Assembly: GCA_015039465.1 (NCBI GenBank)
Contig: MU130570.1
Location: 317,909 to 381,908, forward strand
Direction of reading: 5' to 3'
From: Phlegmacium glaucopus
Lineage: Eukaryota > Basidiomycota > Agaricomycetes > Agaricales > Cortinariaceae
DNA: 64,000 nt
Numbering within the stretch: position 1 is the first letter of the stretch; each line of letters starts with the position of its first letter. The notes below the pieces were generated by a model. The model did no database searches, was not told where the DNA came from, and saw only the letters and a list, made by a program, of their open reading frames with translations. Both the position numbers and the translations under genes were made by a program. Positions 10,812-21,772 of this stretch are shown here, in pieces.

Positions 10812-11266
10812 CCTCGGCCCTCACAGCAGCCGGAGTTCTAACTACCTTGGCACTGATAGATTTTCCCTCTGAGGGGGCAGCTCATCAGTCAATGACAGAC
10901 ATATTCCCAGTATCAGCTCAGTCCACCACTGGGGCTATGACAGTACATTATTACAGTTTGCACTTCTGTCTGAGATGGACAAAGTGGGCTAACATATGTG
11001 CAACTTCATCCAGACAACTAACTTTCCCTTGGTGTATTTAATGCAGGTGAGTATTATGTGGGAGAGAGACTTTCTTGAACAAGCTTTTTCCATGGTCACA
11101 TTATATACTCTTTGGATACAACATATAAACTATCATCAACATGACATGATCACACCCTACTATAGTCTATCTCATTCCTCCTACATCACAAAGCACCAAC
11201 TGCAATTGCTTTCATGTTCAGTCCTAGATTGTGGCTGGATTTGTACAAACACAAAAGAAAGAATAA
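10812..11266. other. No recognisable gene between solo LTR and NACHT locus A
   Basis: The start (10812-10840) may be the continuation of the disrupted ENP2-like gene, but no family motif survives. Small open frames of 80-95 codons are present without recognisable domains or splice support. I see no RNA gene here. Confidence 0.5.
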
Positions 11267-14055
11267 TCAAGATTGAGGGATGAAAGCATGCACTGAATAC
11301 TGACAAGAATTTCTGGCTTCAATAGGTAGATTAGAATGACCAGATTTTGGATCATCTGTAGGAACAACCCCTGCCAGACATTCCTGTAAAATAAATATTA
11401 GAGTTCAATTTGTTAGAATGAAAAATAAAAATGAAATCTTACAAGCCCATCTGTTCCATTTGACTGTTCCAAATTTATATCTGGAACCTCAGAGACATTG
11501 CACCTCTATAGAAGATTCAGTATTAAATTAAAAATATAGGGCAGACAAACAAACCAGGATATATGCTTTTATTGCCACAACAATTGCTTCTGGACTGTGA
11601 CTTTTAAACAGATCATCTTGCAAAATGGAAGGAATTTGATGATTTTGCAAGAATAACACAAGGCCCTTGGATGGAGATGCCCTATCAAGGCAATCTGGAA
11701 GGCATGAAAAAATACATGCTAAAAAGTCATCTTGTGTAAGATATCTCCATGCATCTTCTTCATCTACAAGATGTGGTGTAATAACCCTGAGTCTAATCAA
11801 GATTCAAGTCAGTCAATACAGCTGGAAAGGGATGTGTAAGCAAAGGGAGAACATATGTGGGTCCAAAAAGAATTTTGGCCAATTCTGCTGCAAGAGTTGC
11901 AAGTTTATCACCATCAACATAAAGTTCTTTGGAGCGTATAGGATCACCAAAGAACTCTGATAACAGATTGTGATGTTGAGGAAGGATTTCTATGGACCTG
12001 TTTGCTGGATGAATAGAATAACAGGCTATATAAAATCCATCAAATGAATCACTATCCAAATTATTTCCCAAACACTTCACAAGAGCATCAAAATGTTGGG
12101 CAAATGTGGGAAGCATCACAGCAGTCATCACCAGTGGGGCCAGATTGGAGGAAATCATGAAAGGAGCCAGTTGATTAGACCTCAGATGCTGATCCCAAGA
12201 AAAAAGATAATGAGAATACAGATTTTTTTCAGAAGGATTCTTGTGCAACTATAGCATTTTAGATATCATTGGTGTTAGTATACATTTGAAAAATGTAAAG
12301 CAATCACATACCAGTTCTTTGAGCCAATCAAATAAATAGGGAATATTTCTTGGATGCCCAAGATACTTGATTTGGATTGATGAATCCATGGTCATAAACC
12401 TGTAAAAGTCAAACTTGGACAAGTCATCCAGTAGTTGGGGTGTTGGATAAGATAGTGGGCAGTGGCTTATAAATGCCTGAGCAAAAAAATGCCATTCATG
12501 TTCTAAGGAAAATTGTGAGTATGACAAGACCATAAGTGATTGAAAAATAGGACCTTGAAGTGTATAGGGATCCATGTTTGAAAGGTGCTTTAAGAAGTAC
12601 CTTGTTAAATTTGCATATGTACGACCCACATCGATGTACAGTTTTGCTGATCGTGATTTATCCAAAAGGAAATCCCTCAATGAAGCATGATAGATGCGAA
12701 TCTCACGTGGTTCGGAAATAATATCGGCAGAAGGCATTGGGACATCCATGATGGAATGCAAGGCACTTAATATGATATAGACGTCTCCGTGACGGAGGAA
12801 GAAAATGTCTTCAACCATTTGAGGAGTTCTTGGCCTGACGACCTGTATCAACAGAAGCAAACCTAAGATCTCCAACGCTCTAGTGATATTTTTGACTTTG
12901 GAGAATATATGAATATAGAGCGCGTCCAGTTCGGCGAATGGCGTATCGACCCCTGGATTGGAAAGACCAAATATAATATCTAACCGGTCTGTAGGCCAGT
13001 CATCAGTCGAGTCCAGATATTTCATGACCGTAGAAGCGTAAATGAACTGCCCAGATGATTTTTCTACAAGGCGAACCAGCTCGGAATCTGACGGCCATTC
13101 GGGAGGAAGGAGGTTGCGTAATGGATGATTCCGTTTGATTTCGTCGAATTTTGATTGTAAAAACAACTTGATATCCTCATCGGGAAGATATGAATCATCT
13201 AACGCCAAGTATCTCGTCATTGAACTTAAGGGTTCTGCATTGAGGGTGTCTCGGATCATCTGTTCAGGACGGCTGGCAACCAGGAATGATATTGGTAGAG
13301 GGATCTCTTGAATGGCTGTTGCGAGGACTGATAGGACATAGCGTTGGACTTTTGCTGTCCCGCATTCATCGAGACCGTCAATGATGATGAGCTTTGGTCC
13401 TGAACGAAGGGCAATTGCATCCCCCTCATTCAGCAGCGCACGGCGTATAGGGTCAGCCACCAAACTGCGAATCTGGGCCTCTAGTGAACGCGAAAGGACC
13501 AACGGGTCTCGCTCTATTGTGTCTTCCACATATTTTCGAATAGCGGGCATGGACAAACAGAGTTGATAAACAAGGGTAGGGATGAGACATGATTCGTCAT
13601 TGCGACCTACAGCTGTGCGAGAGAAGAAGAAACTGGCGGCCAGGATGTTTGCATTGTAGCATAGTTCGGCGATAGATTGTGCGATGGCAGATTTACCTGC
13701 ACCAGCGGGACCGTAGAGCCACATGAAGAAGCATAACTTTTGTAGATCGTTTATCCAGGTCATGATGTGTTGGAGAACGGCGACGCGAGTGGATGGGTGG
13801 CATTTCGGAGGATCATATCTTTCAGATGAATTGTGGAAAGCGCCAGGAGCAATAGAATTGGTGAGTAAGTCCATTCCTAGTAAAGGTTGTGGGTAGTAGG
13901 GAGTTTGTGAATACTTAGAGTACTAGACTCGATGTCATGTACTCACCTTTCCTCCTCTCACTAGTGAAGTAAGAATGAGTATGAATATCTCCCTGTGCTG
14001 CGTTAAAAGTGGCCCCCGTAATTAAAATATTCTTGGCGTTAGATGGCATTGCCAT
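11267..14055 (-). CDS. NACHT-domain NTPase, locus A (near-intact, 827 aa model)
   Basis: NACHT proteins are STAND NTPases; in fungi many are NLR-like receptors tied to non-self recognition. My model joins six exons in phase: 14055-13947, 13876-12312, 12248-11857, 11792-11555, 11505-11443 and 11383-11267. Exon 1 encodes a short leader with ITGATFNAAQGDIHTHSYF. Walker A is GPAGAGKS at residues 92-99 and Walker B is LIIIDGLDE at about 199-207; the helical winged region follows (FIYASTVMKYLD, IYHASLRDFLLDKS). No WD40, ankyrin or TPR repeats are visible in the C-terminal half. The third intron starts with AT instead of GT (11856-11855); loci B and C have GTATGT there, so a CpG transition may have destroyed the donor. 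Without splicing the protein would end about 24 codons later. Otherwise no stops are seen. Confidence 0.85.
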
Positions 14056-14700
14056 GACTGAAACCTCGCCGCGAAACCAGAAGAGTGCTCAGCGTAAACC
14101 CTCTCACTGTACCAGGAAGCTTCAACTTGAGAGTACGCTAAAAGTTTGACGTAAAATAAAGATAGAAGAAATAAGATGATCTGACATACTGGTTTCCGTG
14201 TCGAATAACGGTTGTGGATTTGGTTGCTACAGGCCTGACGTTGGAATGCTTGTTTGCAAGATGACAGTTGAACGTTGAAGGGTAATTGGCGGATAAGATA
14301 AGATAAGGAGACCCCCAGGGAGAAACACGCTTGAAGATCCCGGCGTTCCTCTTGAAAATTTAATCAAACTTGCTAACTTTCAAGTAACTCTGCGTTGAAA
14401 CGGAACTCTCCTTCATTTGCTGGTAAGTATTGATCATAAAAGTTGACTAGTGTTGCATATGCACGAGATATAATATTTATCTAATTTCTCTGACATAACG
14501 TTCTGAGTCAGTCCAATTTTGATCGAAAAAATAGCGTGATATCCGAGATGAATCTAATGCCAAGTATCTCATTGAACTTACACAGTCATCGTCAAACCAT
14601 CAGCGCCAGCCTCCACTTGTTTCTGCGTTCGACCCATAGGAATATTACTTGGCTCGGTCGCAAGTAATTAGTAACTCAGTTTTCATTGACAAAGCTTCTT
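14056..14700. other. Upstream region of NACHT locus A, shared with loci B and C
   Basis: About 14056-14280 resembles the DNA upstream of locus B (27402-27650) and locus C (34917-35140), for instance the AGAAATAAGATG and GTGTCGAATACGG-like stretches. This is therefore part of the duplicated unit and probably holds the promoter. From about 14280 to 14600 nothing is recognisable. Confidence 0.55.
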
Positions 14701-15925
14701 TACATTTATTACCACACATCACACGGAGTGGGAACCGGAAACGGTGGACGACGACCGTCTTTTTTTAAAAAAAAGGTAGATAGAGATACGCGGGAATGAC
14801 AAGAAAAGCCCAGAGCTTTCACTCGTTCAATAATAGCACTATCGTCGTCATGGGCAACTGTACATGATCGATCTGTGTCCTCCAATTCAAAGAAACCGCA
14901 ATGACATCTAACGCAATGCAACCGCGGAGGTGTGAGCGATAGTCGATAACAGGTAATATTATAGGACAGTTTTGGTGAGGAAAGTATGGTTGGAGATTCG
15001 TTGAAGACAAGAGGATGGTATAGTTCATGATGGATTGTATATTGATGGTAGTGGGATGGATGATGTTGATGACGATGGTGGTTGTCGTTATGGAGACGGA
15101 GAAGAACGGGCTGAGAGGCAGACACAGGTTATCGCCAGAGTGGGGTGTCATCGTCATCGTATTGCTTTCCATGTAAAAGAGACCAAAAGAGATAAAAAAT
15201 ATGAAAGAGAGTATCATCGACGCAATTGAGGGTTGTACGAGGTTGTTGTTAGGGGACATGCGAGAGCTCTTAAAGCATTGAAAGCGACGAGCAAGCAGAG
15301 CAGCAGCAGCAGCAGGAAAGAAATAAATAAAAGGGATGAATAAGACACTGAAGGGAATCCGGTGTTATGCAAGTCCAATGATATTTGATGATCCCAGATG
15401 AATGCGATGAAGAAGAAAATGCCAGATGAGGTTCCCATGGGGTAGGACGAGAGGAGAGATCAAGATAGAGAAGAGGACCGAATGATGTAGTGAAGAAGCA
15501 TATATGAACAGTCTTTTCCGGTCTGACTTCCCACTCTTCGTCATCGACCATCTGCTTCTGCATGTGCTTGACCTTCTCGGTGACAGTTGCATGACGGAGG
15601 ATGTCTTGAAATTATCGTATGACCAAGACCACGCTGTCCAGATATTGAAAGTAAATAACAGGAGGCGCTGACTTACTCTCAACAGTTAGTCGTTTGCGGT
15701 ATTCCGATAATGGGGAGCTGTCAATAGGCCCCTCTTCTTCACGGTCGCTCGTGACAGAAAGCGGGCTACGTATCCTGCTTCCTGAAATGGGACCGCTCTA
15801 CACGCTTGACAGCGATGCGCTCGAGCTGCTGTGCACTTTGAGCTTGACGTTGGATCCCAGTACTCGGTATTACCCTCCATTCCTCGTGGTACAAGGGCTC
15901 GTTCACATCGGAGGAAACTGAGACA
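14600..15925 (-). pseudogene. Duplicated segment with an unrecognised broken gene (copy A)
   Basis: The stretch matches about 29240-30440 over most of its length with small indels, for example GGTCGCAAGTAA near 14660 and CAGCAGCAGCAGGAAAG near 15305. On the minus strand its upstream end, after a CAG acceptor at about 15918, reads VNEPLYHEEWRV and then a Ser-rich run. The copy at about 30412 reads FFYHEEWRVNPKYRVPNVKL and SGSDSEDEGPP. Both are frame-broken in different places. A helical stretch VTEKVKHMQKQMVDDEEWEV follows at about 15580. I do not recognise the family; it could be an exon set of an ordinary gene captured with the F-box fragment. Confidence 0.5.
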
Positions 15926-15944
15926 GACGGGTAGATTAGTTTGG

Positions 15945-16858
15945 GTTCATGTAAATAAGAGGGAGAAGGTAAATTATTAGGAAGGGGTAGAAGAGGGGTG
16001 AAAGAAGTAAGGACGAAGCTTACCTCTTCATCAACATCCCCATTATATACATCTGTAACCATTTCAAGCGACATACCACCCCCATCCCAAAACGCCTCCA
16101 ATCCCAACCCCACCACCACCCCCACCAATACCGCCAGCGCCCAACCAACCATCGTCAGTGGCTACAATGGGACCAGTACCATTCGAATTGGCTACCACGA
16201 TAATCTGATAAAATCATAGTATCATCCGCCAATACCGCCGCCCCAGGTCCACACCCAGATCTCCGACCAAGCGAATTCTTCTGTCCAGGCGAACCACTTT
16301 TAGAAGAAGCTGTGTTTTGTATGTTGAACTCTTTTGGGCGCAGCCGATTTCGTGGTGTTATTAGGAGTAGTAATGGACGACAAAGAAGGTTTCGATTTAG
16401 ATGGAGTTGTCGTTGATGATTGCTCCGGTGTCGCTGTAATAATCGCGTTGTTATTATTGAGAGTAAATTTCGGTGGAGTTGTTATAGAAGAATTCAAAGG
16501 ACGTAGTTTAGATTTAGCTTGTGGACTTGGACTGGTAAGACTAATAGAAGGCGAAGAAGACGATAGGAGGGATGAATTCGAAGGTGATCGTGAAGGAGTT
16601 AGTGCTGGTGCTGTCCTTTTAGAAGGTGGTGTCATGGCCATGGGAGTAGACGCGACGCGTGTCTTGAGCTGCTGAGCTGCGGTTGTGGTGCTGGTGGTTA
16701 TGGGGACCAGATGAAAAGCGAAGTAGACCTAGGCATCCTAGTAGAACCTACAACCGCAAGGTGATCCACTAGTAATTACACGACCTGGATTCGTAGTCGT
16801 GGTGGACGTCGAAGGAACTGAAATCCTTCTACTACTGACACTAGCTGACAGTGAAAGT
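15945..16858 (-). pseudogene. Broken copy of F-box/WD40 gene first exon (copy A)
   Basis: Read on the minus strand this matches the Ser/Thr/Pro-rich first coding exon of the intact gene at 42623-46997: [10 protein letters not shown] near 16830, [20 protein letters not shown] near 16570, then the acidic end before the splice donor near 16022. Frames shift several times. Copies A and B both lack a stretch of about 60 bp that the intact gene and copy C keep, where the intact gene reads [13 protein letters not shown] and B therefore share a more recent ancestor. The N-terminal part is missing because the copy is joined to a NACHT fragment at about 16,860. No F-box or WD40 repeats are left. Confidence 0.8.
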
Positions 16859-16968
16859 GACACGAGTGGATGGGTGGCATTTCGGAGGATCGAATCTTTC
16901 AGATGAATTGTGGAAAGCGCCAGGAGCAATAGATTTAGTGAGTAAGTCCATTCCTTGTAAATGGAGTT
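16859..16968 (-). pseudogene. NACHT exon-2 fragment fused to the F-box fragment
   Basis: About 100 bp read GMDLLTKSIAPGAFHNSSER and FDPPKCHPSTRV, the start of exon 2 of the NACHT genes, preceded by an intron-like stretch ending ACAAG as at locus A. After STRV the sequence changes without a gap to F-box first-exon sequence in the same orientation. This is a recombination joint between two unrelated families, not a domain fusion with conserved function. Confidence 0.85.
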
Positions 16969-17044
16969 TGTGAACGCTACGGGAAACCGACTCAGCTAAA
17001 AATTCCTCAGTTTGCAAAGACAATCCGATGGAATATAGGCAAAC

Positions 17045-17929
17045 CTACTCTAAAATAATGAACCTTTTGAACGCTTCATAACAGCGAAGGACGATATGAC
17101 GATTGTCCAAGGGCTTCATGCCTTCACTCAGGCGACGATGTGGGCGAGGAACGGCAGGGAGATGGAAGTGAACGACAGTAGGCACCGGGGGAAAAGCTCC
17201 ATACGTGACGGCATCGGATAATCCCTTTGTAACGCGAATCTTGTAAAATATCGGGGCAGTTCCAATCATGATGATTCCGGGAATTAGGAGGTGCTGGACA
17301 GGGTCTAATCCAGCGAGGATTCGTTTTTTGTTGTTGCTCTGAAACGCCGCGATCGCCTCGGCAATGAGTTGCGCCTCTGCGTCCCCTCTGTCCTCCATCT
17401 GCCACTTATCCTCTTGAACAAGGAGAATAATCTCGGAACGGTTCTTCAACAAGCACACATCTGTTTTTGCATGCATAGAGACTCCGCAAATAACGAGTTC
17501 GAAGTCTTTCCAGGTGCGCAGCAAAACATCACGACTAGTATAGCCAAGAATGTCAAAGAGGCGGACAACAAAATCGTCGACAGCCGACTCCTCCAACGGC
17601 GTCGCATTCATTGCAAGATCCATGGCGGATATGGTGCGAAAGGCATCAAGGTTGGTTGTGTCTTCGGCTTCCAGCTTATCCAGCATATCAGCGGGAACAT
17701 GTGGTTCGGGGAGAGGATCCACTTCGAAGAAAGTGGCAGCATCCTGCGGTTCCGTGCTGATGTTGTATGCGGCGATTTCGTTTCGGCCCCAGTCGCTACC
17801 AGATTTAGCGGAGCGGATGAGAAGTTCAGGATTCATAGCCGCCTGTGTGATTCGTTCAAGCTTTGATAGATCCAAAGAGACAACCTTATCGTCAATCACA
17901 TTCCCACGCAAGCAGTGACAACGGGCCAC
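17045..17929 (-). CDS. 294-aa protein, possible PD-(D/E)XK nuclease fold
   Basis: The frame is open for 294 codons in a region where most neighbours are broken. It has no signal peptide or membrane segment. Residues 110-200 show a pattern seen in restriction-endonuclease-like folds: DDFVVRLFDILGY (119-130), then D157 in KTDVCLL, a hydrophobic strand IILLV ending in E173-x-K175 (QEDK), and a helix AEAQLIAEAIAAFQ (185-197). That is the D...ExK arrangement of PD-(D/E)XK enzymes; the assignment is inference. I recall similar uncharacterised proteins as multicopy families in agaricomycetes. It lies upstream of, and in the same orientation as, the NACHT fragment at 16,968. A GTAGGT next to its stop and an ACAAG before the fragment could even splice the two. 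The start is the first ATG of the frame and may lack an upstream exon. Confidence 0.6.
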   Translation of the reverse strand: MARCHCLRGNVIDDKVVSLDLSKLERITQAAMNPELLIRSAKSGSDWGRNEIAAYNISTEPQDAATFFEVDPLPEPHVPADMLDKLEAEDTTNLDAFRTISAMDLAMNATPLEESAVDDFVVRLFDILGYTSRDVLLRTWKDFELVICGVSMHAKTDVCLLKNRSEIILLVQEDKWQMEDRGDAEAQLIAEAIAAFQSNNKKRILAGLDPVQHLLIPGIIMIGTAPIFYKIRVTKGLSDAVTYGAFPPVPTVVHFHLPAVPRPHRRLSEGMKPLDNRHIVLRCYEAFKRFIILE

Positions 17930-18181
17930 ACATTAGGATCACATATAGCCGTGGCAATGTTTTGTCACGTCACGTCACACAATCGGTCACAAAACCTGGT
18001 ACAACATGTTTTTAATGAGTTCTGCACTGTTTCACAAGATTTTTTCACTGTATAAAACATGACATGGTATAATTATAAGCTGTACAACACTTTCAGATGC
18101 TCAGAGGTAGAAATAGTACCTAAGATGTGGTTCAAAAAAATGAGAACAAGTAGAAATCTTCATCTAACTAGCATTACTAAA

Positions 18182-21100
18182 TTATTATTCATCCTCCCAG
18201 CCACTATTCTCATCTGAGGAGTGAAAATCATTATATCCATCAAAAACATCTCCTTCATCTTCATTCTGTATTCCAGGATCTACATATTCTGGTGACAATT
18301 TCCATTCTCCCTTGTGATATGATCTGATTGCTGCTTTGATAGCTTCTCTCTTCTCTGCAACTTTTGACTTGCTGTTAATTGTGCCAAGATTTGGAGCACC
18401 TGCTTTCTTGAAAGCCTGAAAATGATCCTTCAGTTTTTCTCCTTTCAGCATGTCAATCTCATCCTCCTTGAAAATTAGTGCAACTTTGGAAATATGATCT
18501 GCAACTTGAACTGCACGTTCTGTATGCTTTGTTTTAGCAGCTACCTTCTTGGCAATTTTCTCCTCAGTATGCTGAACAATTTATTCAAGACGCTGTTGAA
18601 ATTCCAGATCTTGTGCGAGCATGCACAATGGTGCCACTCGGATTTCCATATTTGGTTTCTATCTTATTGTTTTCTTGTAGTCTCTCGTTATCTCATTGGG
18701 TATATAAAGTAGGTAGATTATGTTGTAACTACTCATCCGTTTGCCTCACAAGCTCACTGAGACAAACTGAAAATATTACCTTGCTTGATGTGCTGATCTC
18801 GTCATCGACTAAGCTTCTTAATTTGATTTCAACAGACGCTCCTTCTCAGAAGTATCTCTCTCTCTTGAAACTGCTCAGATATATTGATGAGTTGTATCTG
18901 AGAACATTTCATTCATAAATGCCCCAGTATTGTTCTGGAAGAACATTGTCTGTGCATTGTATTGTAGAAGAGTAAGTTGAGGTTGACGCCGCATCAGAAC
19001 ACGGAATGATCCCAGTGCTCCTTCATTAATATCATTAGTTGAAGGCATCCATGCTAAATCTCTTTCTTCCTGTGTAGCCTCATCAATTAAGCCACCAGGT
19101 GCAAATTCAGATGTGAAACACTTCCAGGTCACCAGTGCTCCAGTACAGAATGCAACTAAAGCTGGCTTAAGATGTGGAAAATCAGGTGCAAGCTTATTGA
19201 ATAACCTCCTGTGAATGCCAAGGTGTGCCATCAAAGGTCCCAACTGTATGTGAAACATGTTCACCAACCAGAAATGTAGGATCTTCTATAATTTGCACCA
19301 AAAATGATTCAATCTTTTTATGCAAGGGTCCAAGGTTTAGAGCATTTAAACTTGCATCTTTTTAGTGATGGGCAGGGGTTTGGGAAACCCCTGGGGTACA
19401 AGGGTAAGGGTAAGGAGGGTCAGGGTCAGGGTACAGATTTTTTGACCCTTGAAAAACCCTTACCCTTCTGGAGGGGTCAGGGTATTTTTGGGAATTTTTA
19501 TTTCTCTGATATCAGAGTGATCTAACTGTTGTGTATCTATAAAATTGACTTTAAATCAGAGAAAAAGCAATCTAAAGAGGCCTCACTGCTTTCACAACAA
19601 TCAGTAGCTTAAAATACTAGTCAAACCCTCTCTATTTCATTTAAAATCTATTGCTAAACACCTTTAACACCCTGAACATGTTTTAAATAATAGCTACTTT
19701 GAAGGCTCCTTTGGATTACAAAGCTTGAGGAAGGATTTGGACCAAACCCTTGCACTAAACCCTGCTGGGGTTTCTTACCCTCCAACCCCTCAGAAACCCT
19801 TACCCTTACCCTCCAAAACCCTTACTGGCTGAGGGTAAGGGTTTTTGGAGGGTAAGGGTAAGGGTCAGCCTAATTCCACCCCGGGGTTACCCTTGACCAT
19901 CACTACATCTTTTCATATTGCTCTCATATAGGGATGGCTAACTGCTTGAGAATAAAGAGCCAAAACAGCAAGTTCTGTTCTAGTTGGAATATCATGAAGG
20001 GCTTTCCACAAATTTTCCTCCATATGGCTATAACGTGCACACTCCTTTTTGTCTTTTGCATATTTAAGATATTCAACAAATTTATCATAGTGGAGTGTTA
20101 ATGCTGCTGCAGCCTCACAATGGGATTGAAAATGTGTATTGGACATATCAGGAAAGGTGAATTTTTTGCCTACTTTTGTTTCCCACCAGGTACAGAATTG
20201 ATCATGATGCCCAGATTTGTCATTTTTGTTGTTCAAGATATCACCTGCAAGTTTTGTTGCTTTAATACCACCTTGTGAGGAATTTTTAACAGCTCGTTGG
20301 GCAGCCTCAGAATCATTTTTGTCTTCTTTAGCAGCCTCCTGAATTATGGCTTCATTGAATTTGTTTGGAAGTAAGACAGGTGGCCCCAGCCTATGCTCAA
20401 CCCAAAATTTTCTCAGAGCAATATAACCTCCAAGTACAGTATTTAGATCCTTATGACACCCACATCCAACCCAGACAAATAGCTTGAAAATGGCTTTCTC
20501 CTTATCAGATAGTTTTTCAAATGCATCTTGACCAAGATCTGTTGTAAGCTTTTCCAACATTGCTGCTTTGTGCTCTTTTTGTGCAGATTCATCAAGGTTG
20601 TTCCAATCAGCCTCTCCACCAGCTTTTTCCACCATTTCTTTATGTGCAGAAAGAAAAAAAGGCATAAGCTCTTCATTTGTATCATCAATAATCCTCCTTT
20701 TACCAAGTACCTGGTGAACTGCTTCTGTTTTCTTCTTCCCCATCAACTCATAATCTTTTTTTTCTTTAGCACAGTGATCTGCATGCATTCCTGCAAGCTT
20801 TGAATAGACATTGATAAGACATGTGAAGCTACTTTGTTCTTTGGCAAGTGGACTATCATTGTAAATATCAAATATTTTCTGCAATTGATCATCCTAGTCC
20901 CTCATAGCTTGCTCACTGCTTCCATCTAAGGATCTCTGAAGCCCTAGAAAGCATGTGACCTGTGCTTGTTCACCATCAGCATCCCTAACCTTATAGTGAG
21001 CATAGCGAGAGTTGTAATTTAGGTTTTTATGGCCTGTTCCATCTGAGCCAAATGTAACAGCTATGACATAGTTTATAAACTATTTGCATTGTAGCAAGAG

Positions 21101-21772
21101 GATTTTACCTTCTGTTTTATCAAGCTCAAAGCCTAATTGTATACATGCTGCAATATACCCCTCCTGGATAATTCGAGCTACAGTATGAGGACTGATGTTT
21201 CCAACTGTAGTTATTCCTGCAATACCTAAAACAGCCTTAATGACACCCATGATATTTTTAGCTGAGACACCAGCTTGAACAAGAATGCAGACAAGATTCC
21301 GAGTCTGTTCTGAATATACCCCCTTCTTCAAAAGATAGAGGGTAGATTTTTCCAGTAAAACCTGAGACCTAGCTTTCTGAACAGCATTTTCCTTTTTTGC
21401 ATAGTGTTCTGAATTGCTTGAGAGCTCTTTCTGCAAATGTTCATTGTCTGACTTTAGAACATCTACATATTGAGCATCAAGAGCAGAATGTTTTTGGAGC
21501 TCCTTGGCCTCCTTCATTATTTTCTGCTTATATTCCACCAACTCAGCAACTGTTTCCTTAAGAACAGCTTTGCCTTTACTGGCATGCTGCCAAGCACGAC
21601 ATTCATTTTGCAACTGGCAATAAAGATCTTTGTAACAATATTTTTCAACTTCAAGTGCAGATCTTAACTGCTCAATATATTTTTGAGCATTCTCCAGAAG
21701 CTCTGAGAATTTAGAACACTGCTCATGAGATTTTTCTAGCTCAACTTCAAGAGAAGTAATTTGAGCCTCCAT
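18182..21772 (-). pseudogene. Decayed multicopy transposon-like gene
   Basis: A coiled-coil N-terminus (21772-21110; ITSLEVELEKSHEQCSKF) leads through an intron (21108-21061) into VTFGSDGTGHKNLNYNSRYA, then GMHADHCAKEKKDYELMGKK, KLFVWVGCGCHKDLNTVLGG and, after a hAT MITE (19363-19905), MPSTNDINEGALGSFRVLMR. An acidic C-terminus follows (18451-18185). I recall this as a highly repeated, unnamed agaricomycete family. The spaced Asp, Asp/His and Glu motifs would suit a DDE-type transposase, which is inference. In-frame stops lie where C-to-T change explains them: TAG near 20895, TGA at 19915-19913, and TAA near 18580. There is also a frameshift near 19,210-19,260. The KDZ transposase hallmark is not visible. 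Terminal repeats of the element were not found. Confidence 0.65.
19363..19905. mobile_element. hAT-type MITE with telomere-like subterminal repeats
   Basis: The 543-bp insert begins TAGTGATGGGCAGGGGT and ends ACCCTTGACCATCACTA, an inverted repeat, and is flanked by a perfect 8-bp duplication CATCTTTT at 19355-19362 and 19906-19913. Eight-base duplications and TA(G)NG termini are standard for hAT elements. Subterminal DNA is rich in GGGTAA/TTACCC and GGGTCA units, so it superficially resembles telomeric repeats. No transposase frame is present. It sits inside the decayed transposon-like gene. Confidence 0.88.

Noticed and set aside
10799..11283. Open frames of 80 and 95 codons after the solo LTR
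   Set aside because: They have no recognisable motif, and one begins inside the LTR end.
16841..17023. 60-codon frame starting MSLQTEEFLAES as a small gene
   Set aside because: Its first part is intron-like DNA and the rest is the displaced start of NACHT exon 2 running into the F-box joint.
19380..19880. GGGTAA-type runs as an interstitial telomere
   Set aside because: The units are irregular, occur in both orientations and are bounded by a MITE with inverted ends and an 8-bp target duplication.
18182..21772. Assignment of the transposon-like gene to KDZ transposases
   Set aside because: The typical KDZ signature motifs are not visible, so the family was left unnamed.
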